64,000 nt of DNA from NCBI RefSeq assembly GCF_018139145.2, contig NC_059471.1:98582914-98646913 (forward strand), given 5' to 3'. Of the stretch, positions 1 through 13,100 are shown one piece after another. Source of the DNA: Gymnogyps californianus (taxonomy: Eukaryota; Chordata; Aves; Accipitriformes; Cathartidae). The notes under the pieces are model-generated. The model did no database searches. It had not been told where the DNA came from and worked only from the letters and a program-made list of their open reading frames with translations. Each line of letters starts with the position of its first letter. Position 1 is the first letter of the stretch. The position numbers were made by a program, and so were the translations under genes.

Positions 1-876
1 CTCCTCCTGCTGCATTAGTTTAGGATCTAACTGCAAGCCACTGACACCACTTTCTGCTAGCAGCAGGAATATGCAGAGGGGCTTGAGGCTGACCTGAGCT
101 GACCTGAGCTCTCAGATGCTGTGCCAAACGCCGAAGTGTTGTACATAATGTTGTTAAGCTTGTGGAAAATAGTGTTATTTGAAAACCGTGAGATGAACTC
201 ACAGCGGGGAAAGCAATCCTAGGACTGTTGCTTCCTTTGCTGGAGAGGGGGGGCTTGCCATCAACTGAATATCAATAACTTCTAATTACAGGGCCAAAGG
301 CTCTTCCCCATCCTATCCTCCATGCTGGCAAGTGACTGTCCTTTCCTCCCCCCTGATGCTTGTCCCCATAGGAAAGCCAGCAAGAGAGCATTGTACTGGC
401 ATGGGGCTGTGTAGGCAGCAGGGAGTCACCCCCTTCTCTGTGAAAGGCTGAAGGAGGGTGAGAAGAGGACTCACTTGCTGATGGCGTATTCCCCAAGCGA
501 GGGGCAACTGCAGCAGGGAGCCGTGCCAGGCTGGGGGGTAGCTAACAAGTGGTTTAGGAGCCAGCTGTCGTTTTAACAACCTGCAGGCTTTTCTAATCAC
601 CATATCCCGCAGTGTACAACTACTTCTCCCCAGCGACTGTGCTGACACAGCCCATCAGACCAGCTTTGTCCTGGCATTTTCATCACTGGTCAGAAGCTCT
701 GATTAATTCGTACAGAAGCTGTGCGTGTACCTGGACGAGACACTTATACCCTCTGGCTACTATTCCCTGCATAGTAGTAGTATTGCATGAAAGACTCGTA
801 TGAGATCTGGACAAGGGGTATATGCTATAGCATTCAGGGTGCAGAAGAATGGCTGTATCGTAGTCTGTAAACTCAC
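1..876. other. last intron of MX1 (partial)
   Basis: No coding exon is recognisable here on the minus strand. I looked for the GED-type sequence expected after residue 640 (LANQIP-like) and did not find it. A short 10-bp direct repeat (CTGACCTGAG twice) lies near 90-110. The stretch is best read as intron running off the window. Confidence 0.7.
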
Positions 877-1119
877 ATTGAAATAGGCCTTCGTATGAGA
901 AACCATTTCCAGGACAAAGGAGGGCTCTTGATTCGAAACAGATCCAAACTGCAACTCTTTCCCACTGCCAGCTTTGGTAGTGTTTTCCGCCTTAATAGAG
1001 TTCAAATCGTTAATGTAAAGGTCATCCTGGCAGTATACAATTCTCTCCATTTTAAACTGGGTCCGGATATGTCTTTCAGCCTCTGCTGCTTGTTGCTCTC
1101 TAATGTCTTCAATTCTGGT
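877..1119 (-). CDS. MX1: MX1 coding exon 12 (stalk with loop L4)
   Basis: The exon encodes residues 560-640. [16 protein letters not shown] is conserved. It is followed by a variable polar stretch (about 597-629) that corresponds by position to loop L4, the antiviral specificity loop of mammalian MX1, and then [10 protein letters not shown]. The donor AAT|GTGAGT is phase 0. It matches the mammalian exon boundary after NAYF, so the next and last coding exon should lie below position 1. Confidence 0.94.
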
Positions 1120-4100
1120 CTAGGAAAGAAAACAACAACAAGTTCTCAGACATTTGCTTCCCTTTGCAAAGGTGCCGGTGCTTAGCAGTGTCCCCCGGGA
1201 ACAGCAAGGTGGGCACAGCATTCAACAGTCCTTGCTGCAGCACCATCTAATCCCATACCGGCTCTTGGGAACATGGAGTAATGCTTTAGATTCTGGTTCC
1301 TCTGTTGTGAAAGAGCAGGAAAACGTGGCCGTTTTGTCCACTCCTTAAACACGAGTGGGATCAATCAAAACCTGGTACTTGGAGCCTGAAGGAAAATACA
1401 AGGTTGATGGGAACAAGCAGCACTGGCCAGCCGTGAGTTCAGCCTGCAGCCTGTCCTCGTTTTTTGCATGCATTTTGTTTGTGTCTCCCTCTTGCAGTAG
1501 GCAGTGACAGCAGGCACTGATGTGACCTCCATTGCTCCTCCTGCCCTTCTCAAAACCTGCAGGCTCCTATCTGTTGTCAGCAAACCAACCCTGTCTAACC
1601 CCTCACTGTCTGGTGCTTTTATTGCAGTAATCTGATGCTTTCTGGCCTTTTTGATAGTTCCACCTAAAAGTCTGTGGGGGCAGCAAAGTTCCCTCAGTCA
1701 TCCTCAAAGTCCCTTAAAATGCTTTCCTAGCATCCCTAAGAAAGCATCCCATCTTTTTTCTCATCTTCAGTGTCTACCAGAACTTCCTCCCTCTTCGTTC
1801 CTCTCACTGTGTTATGCCTAAAGACCCTCCCTAAACACCTCTGTATTTGGTTGAAATAGATTATTTGCTTGCAGTCTGGTTGGCCTGGGAGCTCAGTAAG
1901 GTTTGGCCATGCAAGTCAAATAGCAAACCATTTCACTCACATTTGCCTTTGAGTTTCCTTTTTAAGCAATACCCTGTGAGGGGACTCTGCTTCCTGGCTG
2001 TCCAGCATTGCTTCTCACCTCTTCCTCAAAGCTCTTTCTGAGAAAAGGCCTTCAATGAGATCCACATCTTTTAACTCCACCCCAAAACATGCAATCTCCC
2101 AAACTGTGAACCGTCATCTGCTAACTCTCTCATAGCTGAATGATTTTTGGCTTTGCTGCTGCTGCTGCTCCCTTTGATAAAATATGAGATTCCTGCACTG
2201 GCTAACACCCTGGCTTGCCTTTCAGAGAGGGAAAAGCACTGTTTAGTGCTCTGAGGCTACCCACACACTTACAAATCATTGCAGGACTTAAATTTGAAAT
2301 TAATTATAAACTCTTCAAGGCAGCCATACCAGGTTTTCGTTGCATTGTGTTGTATGCCTCAAGAATGTGATCAGAATGAATGAGGAATGCGTGTTTTAGA
2401 TGTTGTCAAAGTTGTAGCAAAAGGCAAAATGCAGTTTCATTAGTGCCATTATAAACATGCTATCATTTTCAAGCTCTTCCTTATTTTGTAAAAACTGTAG
2501 GCCTGCGAGAAATTCCATGCTTGCATAAGGGTAATGCAATGGGATAGGTACTGTAAGCATGGCTGTATTTACAAATGCCATTCTGTCTTGCTCTTGTCTT
2601 ATCTCAGGTTATAGGTAGCGTCTCACCTTAGCAGCTCTGTTTAGATTGTGAAAATTAGCAAAATGCCTTTTAGTGAGTTCCATAAATTTGTCTTCAACTA
2701 GTCCTAAGGGAAGAACAGACAGACAAAATAAACTCAGGTAAGCAAGTGAGGTTTTTAAGCTATTAATATGAGACTTGGGAAAACTACTCATTTTCTGTAT
2801 TCATCCAGAAATAGCTGAGCAGCTGTACTGATGCACTATGCCTTTATGACCAATACAAACAAGTAGGAATTTAGATTTCTAGGTCCAAGAGTGTGAGCCA
2901 TTAAAGACCTCCTGTAACCACTTAACACCTGAGAGATTGAATATCACTGAGATTTCTTTGATAAAGCAATTTCTGTGCTTACAGCTGTGTCTGACCAGAT
3001 GTGCCATCACTTGGCCATGTAAGCACATCTGCATCTCACCCCCTGAGTGGCCTCCCCAGGAAGAGGGGCTAGTGCATATAGTACAGAGCACTGAGTCTGG
3101 CACAGACGCCGTAGCTGCCTTCTAAGGCAAACGTAGGACAGATAGTATCATGACATACTTTTTCCTTGGGTGCTTTTCACTGGATCCACTATGTACCCTT
3201 TCCCCCAGCCCCAGCAGCCACTGTATATACATACAATGTCATGCAAACAATTGGCAAAGAAGCTGGGTTCCCAGTTCAGGTTTGTGAATGCCACTCCCCG
3301 GGCTTGGGCATACCAAGCCGCTTGGCTGGCACCAGGTACTTCTACTATGCTATTTCTTTACTGTGTTATTTGTTGTCGTTACTTTCTAACTCCCTTCCAC
3401 CAGCCACTGGGAAAAGTATTAACAAATGCTGGAGACCACGTGTAGAGATTGGAGGCTCTAGAGAAGAAGCAAGCCCCTGGGTTGAATCAGATTCACTTCC
3501 CCACTCCGAAGTATCCTGGCTGGAGCTCTTGCTCCAGCAGTGAGAACATCAGCTTATCCTGGAAAAAAAATTATCATCGGGCACACCAGGGTCTCCCACG
3601 CGACAGCCTTGTGTGGCCTGCGAGACGTACCGATCACATTGTTCAGTATCTCAATGGCTGGCTCCTCCAGTTCTATGATTTGCTCTTTTATAATGTCCTC
3701 AAATGTCCTGTAATTGGTAAAGCCTGGGAACTCCCGTCCACGATACTGGTCTTCATATTTCCACGCTTTACTGGGTACATTTTTTTTAACTGTAATATTA
3801 AAATAACATTGCTTTACTACTAAATCACTCAATTTATAAATTTCAGATTTAAGAAGGAAGTCTGTTTCTCCTTGTTGAAATGCTCTTGAGAAGAACTACT
3901 GAGACGATCTTTAAAGCAATACTGTTACTACAGAACTGAGCTAACGCACATTATTGCTCAGTGAATGAGCCATCTCACACACTGGATCAAGCATCTAACT
4001 GACAGAGAGCAATCCAGAAATTATGATGGGGCTCAAAAATACTGGCCATTACCAGTCACTTCTGAGTTTTAAAAAACCCAGAACAAAACAAAAACTCAAA

Positions 4101-7100
4101 CTCACTAAACAGTCTTATTCCAGGGAATCTACTGTTGACTAGCTATTTTTATTTAAGATATCACAGTCAATATTTCTTTGTTGACATTATACGAATTTGC
4201 CATCTTAAATGAGGTATATCCCTTTGAATTGGTTTACATATTCAAGCAAAGATGTGTTTCTAAGTGTTTTGAAAGGTTTTGATATTGCCCTGTTTTGGGC
4301 TCAAATTTGTGAATCATGGATCAAGTGCACATGTGGAAGTAGAAGTCAAGTCATGAATCCATTCAGTTCTAACATTCAGATATATGAGTCCATGGTTGGA
4401 TAATAACAAACAAAAAGAAAAAGAAAAGACAGAAGTAGATGTGGAGTATCTGGTTCAGAGTCTGAAAACGTACCTGTATAGTTAAGGTAGTACAAAGCTG
4501 TAACATGGCCACAAGAACATCTATCAGCTTTGCAACAGAAAGCTCAAGGCTTCAAGTATCCAAAGTATCTGCTATTTTTAATACTTTCATGCATCATAAG
4601 AAAGCTGAACCTAAACAGAATCATCTGACATGCAATGATGTACCTTCAGAAATCCTAGCGGTGACTGATAACAATGCTTTTCATTGAGGAAGGGCTCGCT
4701 ACAGCTACCTCTAGGTTCCAACCTATGTAAGTGAACTTACTCTGCTGCACATGTAAATACTTCACCTGAGCATACATATGCATGATTTTGGGGTAGCATA
4801 TTGGCAGCAAGAGCTGTGCTGTTGTAAGAGCTGCTGTGCTCTTACACAGGTGTGCTGCTACCCCTTCCGGTTGTGAAGTCGGACATACTAGTTTAAATCA
4901 ACAGGGATAACCTGAAAGTGCCCAGAGGATTCCCCACTGTGGTTCAGCTGCCATGGGATGCCTTGCATATCTTCTGCAACTCAGTTGCTCTTTGTCCTCT
5001 GAAGAAGCTGCATCCTTCTGCTAGTGCTTTCTGCCATTTTCACATCTATTTCTTCATGCCTTCATTGTCTCACTCCTCTTTTATTCCTCTCCATAAAATC
5101 ATGTTGATTGGCTTGGTACTTCATGGATGGGGCATAAGAGACATTGACATACACCAATGTCTGTCTGTCTGTCTCTCTTCACATGTATGCACATATATAC
5201 ATATATTTGTCTCTGGCTGACAGCACCTTGGCAGCCTATTTGTACCTATCATTTTAGAGTCACCGGTGACATTGACATAGATGTGCATCAAAGACTAAAA
5301 GAACTTGTTTCAAGAGCTACTGCTTGACTGGCAGCTGATGCTATTTCATCTCTAAGAGCAAATGATGGGGTCTCTGAAAGATGTGAAAAAGATGCTGCAA
5401 AAGATGTTGAGTGTACAGCAGAGTTCAGTCTGCGTGTATCACCTGACGCCTCAGTTTAGAACCGAGTTCAGTTAAGCAATTAGCAAGGTGGGTGATGCAC
5501 AGAAAGGGGTACTCTTTATAAGGCTGTGGTTATTTCAGACCCAGAATTGCTTTCTCCACACCTTAAACCAGAGCTGAAGTAGAATAGAAAAGACCAAAAT
5601 TCCAAACCATTATTATTAATAATAATAATAATTACTATTATTATTAAGTGTTGGTGTTAGTGTTGGTTTTGTTGCTGTTATTTAGAAGAATGGTTCAGAG
5701 AATCACCAATCAATTCTGTGCCAGGGTCCACAGTCTTGATTTTATTCCTTTGCTGGGAGAAGAGAGACATCCACTGATCTCTCTGTAATGACAGCATTTA
5801 AAGCAAGCTGGGTCTTTGTCCGCAAGGACCAAAGCATAACTTGCCTAACACTACAATAGATGAATGCTCCTAGCTTCTGGTTTTTCACTTTCTTGAAAAC
5901 AACCCATTGATGATGCTGTGTCTTGATTTAAAAGCAAGGGAATGGAATCTCAGGTCAGCTGCAAGTGATGGTTTTCTATGCTTACCCTTTGTAGCACACT
6001 CTAGGAGAGTCACTTCCCATGTTCGAAACTCTCTGCGGATTTTTGTAAACAGTCTGATTTCATTTCCAAACAACTGTTCCTCTCCACGCATTGTCTGAGA
6101 GATGTCTTGATTAAAGAGTTTGATCAACTGTAATGAATTAAAGAACAAGCAAGCAATGTAGTAAACTTCCATTTCTTCAGACTAACTTGCATATATTAAG
6201 TAAATCTGCAGTCATTTGATGTTAAAGCAGGGACATGGTTTATGAGAACATCCCTTCCTTACATCTTTTATGCTCTTAGCTCCTGTTTTGTTTTTTTTTT
6301 TTTTAAAACCAGCACAGCTAGAGGAGAACAAACTTGATACTCTTTTTTTGTTTGTTTTGTTTTGGGTTGTTTTTTGTTTTCCTGTGGACTCAGAACCATT
6401 TACTAAATTCTAGTTGACCAGACTTGTATGAAGTCTTTGAAGGCTGATGAGCCTTCATAAGCACCTCTGCTGGCCTGCCGAAAGCTTACTGTGAGGGATT
6501 AGCTCCCCAAGACAAGACACTTAGATGGACTTGCAAACCATATTTTGATATCAGGAATGCATTTGGTCTTATGAGTGCTGTAAACAATGGAAACCCTTCA
6601 AAATGCCAGGCAGGCAGGAGTGTAAGTTTTCCCTCTCTGAGGTGCTTGATTTTGACCAGTCAACTGAGTTGTTGTTCAGTTCTCTTGCCACATAACCACA
6701 GGAAAAAAATTGCTAGAAGGGGCCACGAGCTCCTGTGGTCCATTATTTTTGCAGATACGATGTATTCCTGCCAGAGGTTTGTCTATTTTACTCTCAAAAC
6801 ACTTCAGTGACAGATACCACAAGCTTCCTGGTGGTCCATGCCGATGATTTGCTAACTTCAGGTGGTTTCTTTTTCTCCCATATTTACCTCCTTGCTCTGG
6901 TCTGTGACCAAACCAATATTGATACTTACATCTGTGAGGAAAAACAGCTTCTCAGTCTCTGTTCTGGGTGTGCCTCTTCTATACTTTTGTAGATCCTGTA
7001 ATGTTTTTTGGAGCACCTCACGTATTTGGTTCTCTAGTGTTGGCAAAGTTTTCTGGGGGGTAGACAGTAAAGAAGGACATTTAGGTAGGTTGAACATGTC

Positions 7101-10100
7101 TGGTTTTGGATGGAAAACAAAATCCCTCTAAGAGTGACCTACACCTGTACATGATCTTTGCTGCTCTTAGGAGTCCAAGAGCTCACTGTCCTTGCATCCT
7201 ACGTGTGATAGTGGGATAGAATGGAATTACAGATATGGCCTTCATTGAGAGAAGACAGAGGGCTAGGATCTCCCTGAGAAATCAGGCTGGACCTCACTGT
7301 CAGGCAGGCAGAGTAGCTGCAGTCTAGGGCAACATTTCACCTACAGTGAGCTAAAAACTATGATGTCCTCACAGGTTGCACCAGGGAGGTGGTGACGCAG
7401 GGAATGTAGTGACCCCTCCATTCCTCATAAATACCTGATTGAACATGGCTGTTTAGTTGCTTATTTTATGTAAGGTTACATAAATACATATTTTTTTCTC
7501 CTTCAGGACTGAATTTAAAGGTTCCCTGTATTTTAGCATTTTCCCTTAATGGAATAAGACACATTACCTACAGATATATGTATATAAAATAAAAAACCCA
7601 ATATACTTATATTAGTATAGTAATATAATAAAACAATTAGATCTTACTTGAGATTTTGAAGACATTTTCAGTTAAATAGAAATTATTGTGTTTTAGTAAG
7701 CTCATAGCAGTAACTTGTCACCCAGCCGATCAGCACTCTTCACAAACAAAAAGAAGTATCATGGCTGCCATTGAAAAGGCAGGAGTTATGAGTTACAAGT
7801 AGATGAAATGATTTGCCTGTTGTCAGTCTTCAGCTTAAAGGCAAATCTGAGGACAGAGCATGGGTTTCTTTACCCCTAACTCTCAGTTCAATTTGTTCTC
7901 AGATTGCCGGATTGAAGGATAATTAAATACTATCTATGCATGTAAAGATGCAATCCAATTGCAATCAATTGCAATCCAAGGTTGAAGGGCTGAACTTATT
8001 TTTAGATAGTAACTGATACAAACAGCTTAGTATGGCACCTCTGTTACTTACAATAATATGTCTCACAAGTTCATTTGTGAGCTTCTCTGCCAGATGAGGG
8101 ATAGTAGCCCTTCCTTCTTCCAGAAGAATGCTGCAAAAAAGAGGAAAAGGCGGTTTTGGATAGACTGCGTGTGCAGGGCAAGGAGGCAGCACTGGTGCTC
8201 TGCTCTGTTTTCACTAGTTCTACTACACAAACTGAGTAAAGAAAGGGCCCTCTGGGGAGTGCGAGTACAGATGCGGCAGCAGCCCAGGACTCTCTGGGCA
8301 CCATGGCTTTTATGCAAGAGTTGTTTGACAGCTACTGCTGCTGGCTAAACAAAGGGAAACAGAGAAGAATCTGAAAATAGCAAATTCTAGCAGCAGATTA
8401 ATATGCTGCTGTATTATTTCTGCATGTGTGAAGCACACTGATTCAAAACCCTTTTCTCCTACCATTCTCTATATTATGATTGATTTGCTGCTGAGTCATC
8501 TTTTGGGGAAATCTGTGCCCTCAGCACAGGCAGTATCCTTTCTCGTGCTGAGTTTCACCGTGTTTTCCAGTGAATAGAAATACTTCAACACTTGACTCGA
8601 AGTGCTCAGATGCTTAACTTAAATTCTTTGGGACTATTCTGAACTTCTGAAGTTCATTGCACTTCTCCCAGGGTTAAGGGGAGATATTTATTGAACTTGC
8701 ATCCAAAATACATTTTAAAAGTTTGTTTGACATGTAAAATTCTTCTGGCTTACTGGAATGCAACACTACGTGGGCAATGAGAAATAGCGAGTATAATTAA
8801 TATCTGTTTGTAACCCTAATTTAAATCTCAGCAAGTCAACAGGAAGCTTTGAAGTGACTTTAATATGTTTTCGCTTAGGTCCTTTCTGCATGAAGTACCT
8901 GAAATGTTTGTGAGTCTCGAAGAATTTTCTCTCCTGCTGGATTGCAGCAGCCAAGGCCAGTTTGTTGTGGATGTCCTGCTGCCCACGACACTTCACGATC
9001 ATGTAACCTTTTTTGAGGGGGATGACCAGGTTTCGTATTATGTTAATGATAGACTCTTCGGTTCCTCTGTCCACCAGATCGGGTTTCGTGAGGATCCCTG
9101 TGAAGTTACCCAAAGAGAAAGTTAGACGAGCGCAGAAGTTAAAGGTGGGAGAGGTGCGGTAGGATACCCCACCACCAGAGCGGGAACGCTCTGTAGCACG
9201 TTTTATAAAGCAATTTCTCTTTGTTTAGTTTTCTCTCTCCTAGAAAGCTCTCAGCTCCTGGGCTTTGCACTGTAAAATTTGCTCTACAGTTGGCCTCCCA
9301 CCATGCCTTTTGCCTTGCAAACCTCTTTTAACAGGCAGCAGCAAAGCTTTCCCACCATTAACTCTGAGATTTTCAATTTCCAATTATTCATAACACGAAT
9401 GCCAGCAAGACTCAAAATTGAGGGATTCTTAGAGCTACTGGATCATCTCAAGCTTTGTTAATAGTTTATTTAGGCTGTTTGCTTTTTTTTCCTTCTTCTA
9501 GTAGCTAATTTCACAGATCTGGCATGGAATACAGAACATCAGACCATGGAAAAAAAGATTTGCACTTCTCTTCAACTTGTAGCTTAAAAATTGCCTCACC
9601 TAGTGTCCTTTCTCCACTGGGGTCCACCTCCTGAGCCATTTTCAGTGCTTCTGTTGTTGCAATATCCACATTACATGGCACCACTACCAAATTGACTGTC
9701 TCTTTGCAGCCAATAATTCGTTTAAGTAGCATTTTGATCTGCAATGCAATACAGCAGTAATGAAGTTCAGTGAAATCAGAGGCTTGCATGTAGGATGTGA
9801 CCATTTCTAGCAATACAAGCCACTGTCTGATGACATTAAATGTCACATATACTGAGTATAGTATTACATGCTAAAGGATGGCATGGAAATGGGTCAGCAG
9901 AATAATGCAGCCTCTTTTCCTGTGTCAAGATTAATCCAAACATCTAGCATGAATGAGACCAGACTGTTGTTATGCCTGTCCTGAAAGCTATGTAAAGTTT
10001 AACCTCTCATGCATATAATCTTTCATTATGGAAATATTAAAGATATTTCATAAATAATCACATGTAAGAAAAACAAGTTCTGATGTCTAGGTACACACTT

Positions 10101-13100
10101 ATGGAAAGAAAGCAAGCTACATTATGCTGATAAATCTCAAATTTGTATCTCTGAAAGGAGAGCAAATGTCTTTGGCTTACATTTCAGTGGAGTATTTGCG
10201 AAAAACCCCCCACAAGTCGCACATGACATCTAGTTGGTGTTGTTTCTGTTTCAATGCCAAACTAAAGGAGTTTCTCGTAGTTTGTGTTGTATTGCAAAAG
10301 GTTCACACAGCTCTACTGTGCTTATACCAAAGTAAGTTAACTCTTTTTTTTCTGAGTTTTGGTAAAGGTGCCTCTCTTCTACTTCCCATCCATCCCAATT
10401 TCTGACATGCTCCAATGCTATAGCCTCCATCTCTGAAGCATGCAGGCAGCTGGGGATGATGGAAATGTGTAGATCATGTCACACCTGCTGCTTTCTTCTG
10501 AATACAATAGAAAGATTACTATCTAATTGTGAAATGAAATTACTCTTCTCCCAGAGAGTAAAGCCCAGACAATCCAATCTTATCTCATTTTTGTTGATAT
10601 GTCTGGTTTAGTTTGGGCTACTCTTATTCCAAGTTCCTATTTAAAGGTATTTTAGGAGAAACAATACACCCAGCTCCTGCACATCACCCTCACAGCTGGC
10701 CTTGTCCAACTAGAGTTTTATTTGCATTTCCCAGAATTTCTTCTAAAAGCAGCCAGAGGAAGAGTAGAGATCCCCTCCACTTTAACGCATATTCTGTTTA
10801 CTTCAAGAAGGGTCTGCTGGGATCCCTGAAGGGATGAGAAAAAAACCAGGATGGGTGTGATTCTGATGTGCTCTGTAAGTAAGTGATGACAGAGCAACGA
10901 ACCTGTAAGAGGGCCAATTTGCCGCCTTGCTCCAGAAGAGCTTACAAGAACTCAGATCTATTCACCTTCGCCAAATACATCCACAGAGCTGGTAAGAGAC
11001 AACTCATTTTGGGATATATCTATCTTCCAGACTGCCATCTAGCCAAGGGACACAAGGGCAGCACTGTGTTCATGGTCCATATGGCCGGGTTATTCTGTGC
11101 TGCCATGGGTAGGCTGTGTCAAGGCACCTGAGGTGGCTCCTTCACGGCTAGCGTGGGCAGCTCCCTCCTGCACGACAGGGCAGACAGGAGATCCTGGACC
11201 TCACTGTTCCTATCGGCAATTCCTTGCCTGAAAAACAGGCCTGTTTGTTAGCGTAGCTCTATTGCTGGCTCAGAAGCCCAGCATAATAACTCCAGCGTCC
11301 TACAGCAAAGGCTCGCTCGCATATGAGGTAGGTTACAGAAGTGACCCTGTGCACAGGTTGGCATAGGAGACAGTTTTACCTGTTCCCCAATGTCTTTTGG
11401 CTGATCCCCCACGGCCACTCTGGCAATTCCAGGAAGATCAATTAGTGTCAGATCTGGGACATCTGGGGACCGAATTTCTAGGGAAATTAGTTCTCCACTA
11501 ATGGCACCTCGAGTGCCAGCCACAACATCCTGGGCTGCAAGGAGAAAAGAGCAAGGCAATGAATACAAGCTTCAAACAATGCATCAAAGCGAAGCTGAAC
11601 ACAATGACTTTGAAAAGTACCTGCTACCACCTAAGGTTCTTTTAGGCTTGGCTTTTTTCAGATCCAACCATGCACGTAAATCCATTTATGCAAAAATCTA
11701 AGGAAATTATTATGCAATACGTGGATATGTGGAGTCCTTTTGGAATGTGAACTGTAACATTTTACAGAGCATATACTTATGAACTCTTATATATGCAGAC
11801 AAAATACATGTAAATAAACCACAATGAAAGTGATTGGATAAAACACTGGTCAATTGTAGAAATGTTTCCTCCACATCAAGACACTTTGTAGGCATTAATT
11901 AATCCTTGGCTGCCTTGAAAGATAAATAGGTGTTTTTCTATTCTTCACATTTTGATAGAGTTTGAGAGATCAAGTAATTTGTCCTAGATCTTATAAGGCA
12001 ATAATGCTTGAACTGTGAACAGCACAGAGAAGCAAGGAAACCCTGTAGTCATTCTCATGAGAGATTTTCAGCTCTGTAATTAGCTTAATAAATTCATACC
12101 ACTTGCCTTGCCAGTTTTGGAAGGATTATTGAAAATATCCAAATAATATATTGAAAAGCTAATGAAAAAACATTAGGACAAATAACAATATTGCAGAGCT
12201 GTGCTAGTCAAGGAAATAAGGACAATCCAACTTTCACCTTTAGGGCAAGTGCTTACTGCCCTTTGGGTAAGAAAAATGTTTCCTTACACAGCACGAAATA
12301 CCGTAAAAGTAAAGCTGTGACATGGGAAGCACAATGATTGAGGCTATGGTCACGCTAGCTGGCAGAAGCTCTATATGTCCTCCACTCTGCCTTCTTGCAA
12401 TTTTCTGAGCTTTTGAACTGATGACAGGAGCCATTTAGGGCTTTGCATGTTTACAATTTGACAGACAACCTCCCCAAACCAGGCAGACAGCATCCAGCTG
12501 AGGACACAGCCTGAGCTTTTTATTGGACATCATGGATCATCTTCACCACTGAAGTAGTACAACTCTCCTGAGAAAGTTATATTATGCTACCCCACCTTCT
12601 TCTGCTCTGAATTCAGCTCTTGGTGTTACTGGTGGCTACAATCACTTTGTTAGTCTGGGGACTGCTGCTCAGCCTAAGAAAAGGGGAGAAAGGATTCAGA
12701 GGAGATTGAGCAAGCCAAATCAGAGGGGAATACGTTACAACTCACCTTCTCTTATCGCTTTCTCCACCTCAAAGGCATTCTGGAGATCTATGCTGATGTT
12801 GCGGTAACAAATTCGCCCTTTCCATGCCTGAGTGGCAGGTATTCTTTTCAGTTTAAGTTCCAAGGGACATCGAGTAACAATACCTGCAGCAGTTCCAAAG
12901 ACAGAGGTAACTCTCTCAGCAGTTGTTATGCATAATACACAGCCATGGACTGCGTGGCGTGCACAGAGTTGCCTAATACTTCGCACAGAGACACAGAAAT
13001 GTTCCAAGAGACAGTGCCACAGGGCTCTTGTCTGACTTCCCGCTCAGAGTAGGACTGTCACCGACACTGGATGAGGTCAGCCATGGCTCTGTCCAGCCAC

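Noticed and set aside
301..648. Minus-strand frame tested as the MX1 last exon
   Set aside because: Its translation (TLRDMVIRKACRLLKRQLAP) has none of the conserved GED residues, and no suitable acceptor in phase 0 precedes it.
3166..3823. Overlapping plus-strand frames of about 125 codons
   Set aside because: They run antisense across MX1 coding exon 10 and its flanks and are shadows of it.
8865..9125. 86-codon plus-strand frame
   Set aside because: It is the exact antisense of MX1 coding exon 6.
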